NCBI GenBank assembly: GCA_009780765.1
Contig: WQZK01000033.1
Location: 1 to 12,429, forward strand
Length of the DNA: 12,429 bases
Direction of reading: 5' to 3'
From: Defluviitaleaceae bacterium
GTDB lineage: Bacteria > Bacillota > Clostridia > Lachnospirales > UBA5962
The notes below the pieces were generated by a model. The model made no database searches. It saw only the letters and a program-made list of their open reading frames with translations, and was not told the DNA's origin. Each line of letters begins with the position of its first letter. Position 1 is the stretch's first letter. The position numbers and the translations under genes were made by a program. Of this stretch, positions 6,431-12,429 are shown piece by piece.

Positions 6431-7186
6431 TCAACCTCCTAAATATTGAAATGGAATAACAAGGAAGTAATGCCCCGGTGTGCGAGTTGTACGAATCCAA
6501 GCATCAGGGTCAAATTGGCCATTTTCATCTAAAGTTACAGTGAAGTAGTGTGTACCACGGCCATCGGTTACTATTGTAATTTGAAGTTCGCCATCTTCAA
6601 ATAAATCAATAACATCAGGATCCCAAATATTAGGTTCAATCGAACCTGATTGATTTTCTCCCATAGTAAAATAATGCCTATTACCGTTTTCGTCTTCAAA
6701 AGTCACGCCGCTTAGAAATAGTGTTCCTGCACCGATGTAGTTAAAAATTAGATACCCCTCGTTTGGCGTTAGTAAATCAATTTCGCCAACACTAGCAAGT
6801 GGAATAATAAGCCATTCATCGTTTTCAAAATCATGCTCAACTGCAATGATAGAAAAGTTATAAAGAGGTACATCGGCTTGAATGAGTAAGCTAACTCCCC
6901 AACCATCTTCTGAAGGCTCATTGCCACGAGCCAATTGAACTTGGTTATAGTCTAATGTGTGGATAGTATTGATGTTTCCAAGTAATGGGTCATTTTCTTC
7001 AAATAATCGTACAATAGTAAGACCAAAGTCGCTTGCAAGTTGAGGTAGCGGAATGGCATCTTCTACGTAAAGAGTTTCGTTATAGTCTGGCGGGGCTTCC
7101 TCAAGCACCAGCGTTGATTGAGTGCAGGCATTAAGAATTATGATTGAGAGTAACAAAGCCAGCAGTGTTAAAATCATTTTTTTCAT
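6431..7186 (-). CDS. Putative lipoprotein of unknown function
   Basis: The 251-residue protein starts with a lipoprotein signal peptide: MKKM, a hydrophobic run at 5-18, and the lipobox LNAC with Cys21. It would therefore be diacylglyceryl-modified, cut before Cys21 and held on the outer face of the membrane. The mature part is acidic and rich in aromatic residues, with many short strand-like stretches (YFTVTLDENGQFDPDAW, HYFTMGENQSG), suggesting a beta-rich fold. I recognise no family. Its stop codon is four bases before the acetyltransferase start, and its final Gly codons form that gene's ribosome binding site. AGGAG lies nine bases before its own ATG, directly after the U-run of the ftsZ hairpin, so it depends on read-through or on the promoter just upstream of the hairpin. 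Confidence 0.85.
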   Translation of the reverse strand: MKKMILTLLALLLSIIILNACTQSTLVLEEAPPDYNETLYVEDAIPLPQLASDFGLTIVRLFEENDPLLGNINTIHTLDYNQVQLARGNEPSEDGWGVSLLIQADVPLYNFSIIAVEHDFENDEWLIIPLASVGEIDLLTPNEGYLIFNYIGAGTLFLSGVTFEDENGNRHYFTMGENQSGSIEPNIWDPDVIDLFEDGELQITIVTDGRGTHYFTVTLDENGQFDPDAWIRTTRTPGHYFLVIPFQYLGG

Positions 7187-7205
7187 TTTATTAATCTCCT
7201 AAAAA

Positions 7206-7236
7206 GGCAACTAAAAGCAAAATACTTTTAGTTGCC
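7206..7236 (-). terminator. Hairpin: ftsZ terminator and lipoprotein leader
   Basis: GGCAACTAAAAG (7206-7217) pairs perfectly over 12 bp with CTTTTAGTTGCC (7225-7236), with a seven-base loop. On the - strand TTTTT follows at 7205-7201, and AGGAG of the lipoprotein gene comes next without a gap. It is ten bases after the ftsZ stop codon. It is a classic intrinsic terminator for ftsZ, and the only leader available to the lipoprotein gene. Confidence 0.88.
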
Positions 7237-7240
7237 CTTA

Positions 7241-7268
7241 ATTATATTATTTCTTTCTTTTTTGTAAA
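7241..7268 (-). promoter_or_regulatory. Promoter at the ftsZ stop codon, upstream of the hairpin
   Basis: On the - strand TTTACA (7268-7263), a 16-base spacer and TATAAT (7246-7241). The expected start, near 7234, is at the base of the 7206-7236 hairpin. This would give the lipoprotein-acetyltransferase pair its own transcript, beginning with that hairpin. Confidence 0.5.
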
Positions 7269-8449
7269 AAGTCAGGGATAACAAACCTTGAGTTATCATT
7301 ATTCATTTCTCTAAACGGCCTTTGCTCTGGAGCAGGCGGTTGATTTTCTGGTGTTGCACCTTGCGGAGTTTGTTGTTGCACTGGCTGGTTTTCTGGTTTC
7401 CTATCTTGCCCAACAGCAGGTGGATGGGCATTTTTTTCAACCTCTATAAATTGTTGTGGCTTAAATTCTGTCATAACAGGGGCAACATAGTCCATATCGT
7501 CTGCAATGCCTGTTGCGATAACAGTAACAATAATTTCATCTTTAAGGCTAAGGTCTTCAGAAGTACCTAAAATGATTTCAGCATCAATAGAAGTATCAGC
7601 ACCAATGATGTCAGAAGCAATACTTGTATCGTTTAAAGAAAGCGTATCATCACCAGCGATGCTAATAAGAAGGTTTTTAGCACCCTTGATAGTCGTTTCT
7701 AAAAGAGGGCTGTTTATAGCCATTTTAGCAGCTTCTTCTGCTCTATTTTTGCCCTTAGCACGGCCAACACCCATATGAGCCACGCCTTTGTTTTGCATGG
7801 TTGTTCTAACATCGGCAAAGTCTAAGTTAATCATGCCTGGTTTACCAATAAGGCTTGAAATACCTTCAACGCCCTGTCTTAAAACTTCGTCCGCTTTTTT
7901 AAAACTTTCTTTAAGTGAGGTATCTTTATCAATAATTTCTAAAAGTTTTTGGTTAGGGATAACAATTAAAGTATCAACATTTTTCTTGAGCTCTTCTATA
8001 CCGCGAAGGGCATTATCCATTCTTTTCTTGCCTTCAAACGAGAAAGGCTTTGTAACAACACCAACGGTTAGAACGCCTTGTTCTTTTGCAATTTCTGCAA
8101 TAACGGGTGCAGCACCTGTTCCTGTGCCACCGCCCATTCCGGCTGTTATAAATACCATATCTGCACCAGATAGTGCCGATGCAATTTCTGCGTGAGATTC
8201 TTGTGCAGATTTTTCGCCAACCATAGGGTCGCCGCCTGCACCAAGCCCACGAGTAAGCTTTTCGCCAAGTTGGATTCTTGTAGGTGCTTTACTAATTTCA
8301 AGTACCTGATAATCTGTGTTTACCGCAATAAAATCGATGTATTCAACATTATCTTCAATCATTCTATTTACAGCGTTATTTCCACCGCCACCAACACCAA
8401 TAACTTTTATTTTAGCATTTGTATTTTGGTTTGCTACTATATCTATCAA
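7247..8449 (-). CDS. ftsZ: Cell division protein FtsZ, TTG start
   Basis: This is the tubulin-like GTPase that polymerises into the Z-ring at midcell. In 400 residues the GTP-binding fold starts with IKVIGVGGGGNNAVNRM (14-30). The tubulin signature GGGTGTG is at 106-112. The T7 loop NLDFADVR (208-215), which carries Asp210 and completes GTP hydrolysis in the neighbouring subunit, follows. A Pro/Gln-rich disordered linker (about 330-385) leads to the conserved C-terminal peptide VIPDFLQKRKK, which binds membrane tethers. Translation starts at TTG: GGGAGG (8463-8458) is eight bases upstream, and no in-frame ATG occurs before the GTP-binding core. ftsQ lies 39 bases upstream with no terminator between, so the two are an operon. 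No ftsA is present here, as is usual in many Clostridia. Confidence 0.97.
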   Translation of the reverse strand: MIDIVANQNTNAKIKVIGVGGGGNNAVNRMIEDNVEYIDFIAVNTDYQVLEISKAPTRIQLGEKLTRGLGAGGDPMVGEKSAQESHAEIASALSGADMVFITAGMGGGTGTGAAPVIAEIAKEQGVLTVGVVTKPFSFEGKKRMDNALRGIEELKKNVDTLIVIPNQKLLEIIDKDTSLKESFKKADEVLRQGVEGISSLIGKPGMINLDFADVRTTMQNKGVAHMGVGRAKGKNRAEEAAKMAINSPLLETTIKGAKNLLISIAGDDTLSLNDTSIASDIIGADTSIDAEIILGTSEDLSLKDEIIVTVIATGIADDMDYVAPVMTEFKPQQFIEVEKNAHPPAVGQDRKPENQPVQQQTPQGATPENQPPAPEQRPFREMNNDNSRFVIPDFLQKRKK

Positions 8450-8457
8450 AGCAATTA

Positions 8458-8463
8458 CCTCCC
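8458..8463 (-). promoter_or_regulatory. Ribosome binding site for the ftsZ TTG start
   Basis: GGGAGG on the - strand, eight bases before the TTG at 8449. It decides the start of ftsZ, as no ATG is available before the conserved GTPase core. Confidence 0.8.
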
Positions 8464-8488
8464 GAAGTTTATAAATTTTGCTTTATCT

Positions 8489-9208
8489 TTAAGTGTTTGG
8501 TTGAAAAAATGGTTCAACCGATATATTTTCTAAGAACAATCTTCCGCCGATAAGCTTGTAAGCTTCAAGTGTTGGAAGAATTTCTTTAAGAGTTCTAAGT
8601 TTCATGTCTAAATCTTGATTATTTCCAAGACGCACGTTTATTCTGTGGTAGAAAAAGTTTATGTCATTCTCATCGGTTAAAACTACTCGAACAATGTCTT
8701 GGTCTATTTCGTATTTTTCAAAAAGTGCTGTTAATGTAAGCATTATATTAAAAGCACCGGTATTTTCAACGTTTAACGGCTCGCCCAAAACAAAGCCACC
8801 AATAGGCCTAAGCCCTATTATAACAGGCAATCTTTCCGTCATATACGATCGTATTTCTAAAACTCTGCCTTCACGGTCTATGTATAAAAAATTATTGGTG
8901 CCGTGCTCTACATAACCACGGACAACTCTTTCAACGAGATTTACTTCTACTGTTCTCGAAAAAAAATCTCTTGTAATTTCTACAGTATCTATGTAAGGAT
9001 TTTGCCTAAGCTTGTTTCTTGCAGCTCGCGGACTTAATGTAAAAATATTTTGACCAGTATCAAATTCTATTATCTCAATTATTTCGCTATTTGTCAATCT
9101 ATTATTACCGATTATTTGAATTTCTTGAACAGAAAATATTGGAGAGATGGCAATAAGCACCAAAATTACTGCAAATAGTGCAATATATATCAATTTTTTG
9201 TTTTTCAT
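8489..9208 (-). CDS. ftsQ: Cell division protein FtsQ/DivIB
   Basis: This single-pass membrane protein belongs to the divisome and, with FtsL and FtsB/DivIC, controls septal peptidoglycan synthesis from the outer side of the membrane. In 239 residues it has a very short cytoplasmic tail (MKNKK), one transmembrane helix at about 6-25, and then the POTRA domain (about 27-96: FSVQEIQIIGNNRLT, NIFTLSP, NPYIDTVEITRDF, VNLVER). The FtsQ/DivIB beta domain follows to the end. It is shorter than many DivIB proteins because the cytoplasmic part is nearly absent. The start at 9208 has GGGGG ten bases upstream. An alternative ATG at 9253 has AGGGGAG five bases upstream but lies almost at the predicted transcript start and inside a hairpin, so it was not chosen. 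Confidence 0.9.
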   Translation of the reverse strand: MKNKKLIYIALFAVILVLIAISPIFSVQEIQIIGNNRLTNSEIIEIIEFDTGQNIFTLSPRAARNKLRQNPYIDTVEITRDFFSRTVEVNLVERVVRGYVEHGTNNFLYIDREGRVLEIRSYMTERLPVIIGLRPIGGFVLGEPLNVENTGAFNIMLTLTALFEKYEIDQDIVRVVLTDENDINFFYHRINVRLGNNQDLDMKLRTLKEILPTLEAYKLIGGRLFLENISVEPFFQPNT

Positions 9209-9241
9209 TGCATAATTTCCCCCAATTTTTAATGATACATA

Positions 9242-9266
9242 AAAGGGAGCCATAAAGACTCCCCTT
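9242..9266 (-). repeat. Small hairpin in the ftsQ leader
   Basis: On the - strand AAGGGGAG (9266-9259) pairs with CTCCCTTT (9249-9242), eight pairs including one G-U, around a nine-base loop; TTTT continues to 9241. The loop holds the alternative in-frame ATG (9253), and its ribosome binding site is the 5' arm. The expected transcript start falls within or just before the 5' arm. Confidence 0.45.
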
Positions 9267-9295
9267 ATTATAACATATTTATTATTGTTGTGCAA
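9267..9295 (-). promoter_or_regulatory. Promoter of the ftsQ-ftsZ operon
   Basis: On the - strand TTGCAC (9295-9290), a 17-base spacer ending in TGT, and TATAAT (9272-9267), so an extended -10 promoter. The -35 lies in a 24-base segment that is repeated at the end of the oxidoreductase gene (9494-9517). Confidence 0.7.
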
Positions 9296-9300
9296 GCCTT
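9277..9300. repeat. Imperfect direct repeat, copy 1
   Basis: This 24-base segment matches 9494-9517 at 21 of 24 positions, starting with a shared ATTTATTATTG. It carries the ftsQ -35 box. The other copy includes the last codons and stop of the oxidoreductase gene. Confidence 0.6.
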
Positions 9301-9312
9301 GCATAAATCAAG

Positions 9313-9419
9313 CTTCGAAAACTGAGATTTTAGCGTCGCAGACATTAATCCGCAGGTCAGGCTTTGCCTGAGCGAGGATAATCAGCGACCGCAAAATCTT
9401 GCGTAGCAAGGTTTTGAAG
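9313..9419. repeat. Nested imperfect palindrome of 107 bases
   Basis: Five pairs of arms nest in order. CTTCGAAAAC (9313-9322) faces GTTTTGAAG (9411-9419). AGATTTT (9325-9331) faces AAAATCT (9393-9399). GCGTCGC (9333-9339) faces GCGACCGC (9385-9392). ATTAATCCGC (9344-9353) faces GCGAGGATAAT (9372-9382). TCAGGC (9357-9362) pairs with GCCTGA (9366-9371) at the tip around TTT. The segment is clearly richer in G+C than its surroundings. It may be a dispersed palindromic repeat or a structured RNA. One - strand frame through its outer edge reads LSFRSLIYARLAQQ and stops. It makes up most of the gap between ftsQ and the oxidoreductase gene. Confidence 0.65.
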
Positions 9420-9446
9420 ATGATTAGCTCATGCAGTAAATAAAGC

Positions 9447-9489
9447 TCGTGAAAAGCCCAAAGTACGTAAGTACGACGGCTTTTCACGA
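9447..9489 (-). terminator. Terminator hairpin of the oxidoreductase gene
   Basis: TCGTGAAAAGCC (9447-9458) pairs perfectly over 12 bp with GGCTTTTCACGA (9478-9489). An inner GTAC (9463-9466) faces GTAC (9471-9474) around GTAA. It begins nine bases after the stop codon. The tail on the - strand (CTTTATTT) is only moderately U-rich. Confidence 0.75.
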
Positions 9490-9493
9490 AATA

Positions 9494-9517
9494 ATTTATT
9501 ATTGCTCTGCAAGTCTT
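9494..9517. repeat. Imperfect direct repeat, copy 2
   Basis: Partner of 9277-9300 (21 of 24 identical). It covers the last codons and the stop of the oxidoreductase gene (C-terminus RRLAEQ), while copy 1 in the equivalent frame reads ARLAQQ followed by a stop. Confidence 0.6.
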
Positions 9518-12429
9518 CTATAGCTTTCGTAGCGTTTTTTAGCATCTTCCGCTGCTGCTGCGAATAATCTATCCGCTTCCTCAGGGAATGCAATTCTAAG
9601 TGAAGAGTACCTAACTTCACCATCGATAAACTCTTGGAAGCTTGCAGTTGGCTCTTTAGAGTCCATAATGAAAGGATTTTTGCCTTCATCTGCAAGAAGA
9701 GGGTTGTATCTGTATAAGTGCCAGTAACCTGCATCAACAGCTTTTTTAATTTGGTTTTGAGTTGTACCCATACCAGTTTTAATACCATGGCTAATGCAAG
9801 GAGCGTAAGCGATTACAACAGATGGGCCAGGGAATGCCTCTGCCTCAACAATTGCTTTAATTGTTTGAGCTTGGTTTGCACCCATACCGATTTGAGCAAC
9901 ATATACATAACCGTAGCTCATAGCCATCATACCAAGGTCTTTCTTTCTAATTTTCTTGCCAGATGCCGCAAATTTAGCAATTGCACCAGTTGGTGTTGCT
10001 TTAGAAGATTGACCGCCCGTGTTTGAATAAATTTCAGTATCCATAACTAAGATGTTTACATCTTCGCCAGAAGCTATAACATGGTCTAAACCGCCGTAGC
10101 CAATGTCGTAAGCCCAGCCATCGCCACCAAAAATCCATTGAGATTTTTTGCATAAATATTCTTCATGCTTTAAAATATGTGCAGCAAGGTCTTTACATTC
10201 GCCTTGGCAAACTGTTGAACATTCTTTTAAAGAGGCAACTAAATCATCTGTAGCTTTTCTGTTTTTCTTGCCGTCTTTCATAGTAACAATATATTCGTTG
10301 ATAAGAGGCTTAATTTCTGCTCTATCCGTAATTTCTAGCATACGCTCGAGCTTCATTTTTAAACCTTCGCGGATTTTTTCAACGCCTAAGAACATACCTA
10401 AGCCGTATTCTGCATTATCTTCAAATAACGAGTTTGCCCAAACAGGGCCGTGGCCTTTTTCGTTTTTAGTATAAGGCATTGAAGGAGCAGAACCACCCCA
10501 GATTGAAGAACAACCTGTTGCGTTTGCAATATACATTCTATCGCCAAATAATTGAGTGATAAGTTTTGTGTAAGGTGTTTCACCGCAACCAGCACATGCA
10601 CCAGAGAACTCTAGAAGTGGTTGTTCAAACTGGCTACCTTTAACTGTTGTTGGGTCTAATGGGTTTTCTTTCTTAGAAAGATTTAAGCAATATTCCCAAT
10701 TTTCCATTTGGTTGTATTGAGTTTCGATAGGCTCCATAACTAAAGCTTTTTCTTTAGCAGGACAAGTTTGAACACAAACGCCGCAGCCGTAGCAGTCAAG
10801 CGTGTCAACTTGGATTCTGTAGTTGTAATTTTCAAGTCCTTTGCCTATTGCTTTTAATGTTTCAAAAATAGCAGGGCCGTTTTTAGTTTCTTCTTCTGTT
10901 GCTAAGAAAGGCCTAACAGTTGCATGAGGACACACGTACGAGCATTGGTTACACTGGATACAGTTTTCTTTAATCCAAACAGGTACGTCAACCGCAACAC
11001 CACGTTTTTCGTATTCAGAAGTTCCTTGAGGGAACGTTCCGTCTTCTCTTCCAGCAAATGCAGAAACAGGCAGATAATCGCCTTTAAGTGCATTAACAGG
11101 CATAGCAACATCTTTGATAAATGCAGGAACGTTTGGCTCTTGTTTAGGAGGACATTCTACAGTTTTCCAAGCCGCAGGAACATCAATTTTAACAAACTGG
11201 TCAAGCCCTGCATCAACCGCTGCATTGTTCATGTTGATAACCGCATCGCCTTTATTTCCATAAGACTCCAAGATTGCATCCTTCATGTACTTAACAGCTT
11301 CTTCAATAGGAATAACCTCTGCAAGCTTAAAGAATGCTGCTTGAAGTGTTGTGTTTGTACGATTGCCAAGACCTAATTCTCTAGCAATTTTTGTTGCATC
11401 TATAGTGTAGAATTTAATATCGTTATTTGCAATATAACGCCTCATAGAAGCAGGAAGCTTTTTGTCAAGCTCATCTACGCCCCACTCGCAGTTAAGAAGG
11501 AACGAGCCACCTGGCTTAATTTCTTCAACCATGTCATATTTATCAACATAAGAAGGAATATGGCAAGCAACAAAATCTGCCATTTTAACTAAGTAAGTAG
11601 ATTTAATTGGCTCTTTACCAAATCTAAGGTGAGATTGAGTTATACCACCAGATTTTTTAGAGTCATAGCTAAAATATGCTTGAGCGTATAGATCTGTATG
11701 GTCGCCAATAATTTTGATTGAGTTTTTGTTAGCTCCAACAGTTCCATCAGACCCAAGACCCCAGAACTTGCAGCTAATTGTGCCTTTAGTTGTAACGTCG
11801 ATTTCTTCGCCAACTTCTAAAGAAAGGTTTGTAACATCATCAACAATGCCAACTGTAAACATTTTTTTAGGGTTTGCTTTGTTAAGCTCTTCGTAAACTG
11901 CAACAACTTGTGCAGGCGTAAAGTCTTTAGAACCTAATCCGTAACGGCCACCGATAATAAGTGGTTGAACCTTTTCATCGTAGAAAGCTGCACAAACATC
12001 TAAGAAAAGCGGCTCGCCAATTGCACCAGCTTCTTTAGTTCTATCTAAAACAGCGATTTTTGTAACTGATTTAGGAATAGCTTCTAATAATCTTTTAACA
12101 GAGAACGGTCTATAAAGTCTAACTTTAACTAAACCAACTTTTTGACCGTTTGCATTTAAGAAGTCAATAGTTTCTTCGATGGCATCATTTGCAGAACCCA
12201 TACCAATGATGATTCTATCAGCTTCAGGGTGGCCATAATAGTTGAATAATTGATAATCTCTGCCTGTTAATTTGTTGATGTCTTGCATATATTTTTCAAC
12301 AATTTCAGGAACAGCATCGTAAAAAACATTAGAGCTTTCACGAGCTTGGAAGAAAATATCAGGGTTTTGTGCCGTTCCTCTAAGCTCTGGTCTTTCAGGG
12401 TTTAATGCTCTTTTTCTAAAAGCATCAAC
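9499..12429 (-). CDS. nifJ: Pyruvate:ferredoxin (flavodoxin) oxidoreductase, N-terminus outside window
   Basis: This single-chain, thiamine-diphosphate enzyme oxidises pyruvate to acetyl-CoA and CO2 and passes electrons to ferredoxin or flavodoxin, the central pyruvate step of anaerobic metabolism. The frame is open to the window edge. The visible 976 residues start at VDAFRKRALNPERPELRGTA, so roughly 200 N-terminal residues are missing. A transketolase-type domain comes first (MGSANDAIEETIDFLN, KVRLYRPFS), then the gamma-type domain. The ferredoxin-like domain has two 4Fe-4S motifs: CIQCNQCSYVCP (about visible residues 487-498) and CYGCGVCVQTCP (about 545-556). The C-terminal TPP domain has CAGCGETPY, GGDGWAYDIGYGG and the NTGGQSSKATP loop. 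It ends normally, is followed by a hairpin terminator and is separated from ftsQ by about 290 bases. All cluster cysteines appear intact. Confidence 0.97.
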   Translation of the reverse strand, partial: VDAFRKRALNPERPELRGTAQNPDIFFQARESSNVFYDAVPEIVEKYMQDINKLTGRDYQLFNYYGHPEADRIIIGMGSANDAIEETIDFLNANGQKVGLVKVRLYRPFSVKRLLEAIPKSVTKIAVLDRTKEAGAIGEPLFLDVCAAFYDEKVQPLIIGGRYGLGSKDFTPAQVVAVYEELNKANPKKMFTVGIVDDVTNLSLEVGEEIDVTTKGTISCKFWGLGSDGTVGANKNSIKIIGDHTDLYAQAYFSYDSKKSGGITQSHLRFGKEPIKSTYLVKMADFVACHIPSYVDKYDMVEEIKPGGSFLLNCEWGVDELDKKLPASMRRYIANNDIKFYTIDATKIARELGLGNRTNTTLQAAFFKLAEVIPIEEAVKYMKDAILESYGNKGDAVINMNNAAVDAGLDQFVKIDVPAAWKTVECPPKQEPNVPAFIKDVAMPVNALKGDYLPVSAFAGREDGTFPQGTSEYEKRGVAVDVPVWIKENCIQCNQCSYVCPHATVRPFLATEEETKNGPAIFETLKAIGKGLENYNYRIQVDTLDCYGCGVCVQTCPAKEKALVMEPIETQYNQMENWEYCLNLSKKENPLDPTTVKGSQFEQPLLEFSGACAGCGETPYTKLITQLFGDRMYIANATGCSSIWGGSAPSMPYTKNEKGHGPVWANSLFEDNAEYGLGMFLGVEKIREGLKMKLERMLEITDRAEIKPLINEYIVTMKDGKKNRKATDDLVASLKECSTVCQGECKDLAAHILKHEEYLCKKSQWIFGGDGWAYDIGYGGLDHVIASGEDVNILVMDTEIYSNTGGQSSKATPTGAIAKFAASGKKIRKKDLGMMAMSYGYVYVAQIGMGANQAQTIKAIVEAEAFPGPSVVIAYAPCISHGIKTGMGTTQNQIKKAVDAGYWHLYRYNPLLADEGKNPFIMDSKEPTASFQEFIDGEVRYSSLRIAFPEEADRLFAAAAEDAKKRYESYRRLAEQ

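Noticed and set aside
7322..8195. Several open + strand frames of 80-135 codons opposite ftsZ
   Set aside because: They are antisense to a fully conserved ftsZ, have no ribosome binding sites and give low-complexity Ser/Ile/Cys-rich products typical of reverse-strand shadows.
9208..9498. Possible riboswitch or T-box upstream of ftsQ
   Set aside because: The structure is a simple nested palindrome located upstream of the predicted promoter, with no conserved riboswitch core that I recognise.
9718..11376. Open + strand frames of up to 150 codons opposite the oxidoreductase gene
   Set aside because: Antisense shadows of a highly conserved enzyme; no start signals and no recognisable protein features.
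1..12429. CRISPR array, tRNA, rRNA, transposase, prophage or defence genes
   Set aside because: No spaced direct-repeat array, no cloverleaf or rRNA-like segment, and none of the proteins resembles these families.

Overview
This window looks like chromosomal DNA from an AT-rich, spore-forming anaerobe of the Clostridia, most likely Lachnospirales-like. The basis is the AT-rich codon use, strong AGGAGG-type ribosome binding sites, a pyruvate:ferredoxin oxidoreductase, a BofC-domain protein, a sporulation-type D-Ala-D-Ala carboxypeptidase, and a ftsQ-ftsZ cluster with no ftsA between. The species cannot be named from the sequence.

Layout. Two converging gene blocks meet at a hairpin terminator at 3229-3257. 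The left block runs on the + strand: the 3' part of birA (biotin-protein ligase, cut by the window edge), dusB overlapping it by 14 bases, an unrecognised 311-residue protein with a Rossmann-like middle, then a separately promoted S51-family peptidase-like protein. The right block runs on the - strand, read from the right edge: pyruvate:ferredoxin oxidoreductase (N-terminus outside the window), an intergenic stretch carrying a large nested palindrome, ftsQ/divIB and ftsZ, a lipoprotein translationally coupled to a tandem GNAT acetyltransferase, a D-Ala-D-Ala carboxypeptidase, an intergenic stretch with a palindrome and a frameshifted coding relic, and a BofC-domain protein.

How the genes relate. 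Apart from the oxidoreductase, the right block is about the envelope: septum assembly (FtsQ, FtsZ), peptidoglycan trimming (carboxypeptidase), and an exported protein of a family linked to sporulation signalling (BofC). The left block is housekeeping: biotin attachment and tRNA modification.

The most interesting signals are non-coding. (1) Four - strand leaders (bofC, carboxypeptidase, lipoprotein, ftsQ) share a layout: a TATAAT-like -10, an inverted repeat starting at or just after the expected transcript start, then a short U-run and/or ribosome binding site next to the start codon. In two cases the same hairpin also lies where the preceding gene's terminator should be. (2) A 107-base nested palindrome at 9313-9419 lies between two copies of a 24-base imperfect direct repeat, one of which is the tail of the oxidoreductase gene. 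(3) A perfect 11-bp palindrome at 4089-4127 lies inside a two-frame coding relic. These palindromes look like dispersed repeat elements. No CRISPR array, tRNA, rRNA, transposase or defence system was seen.
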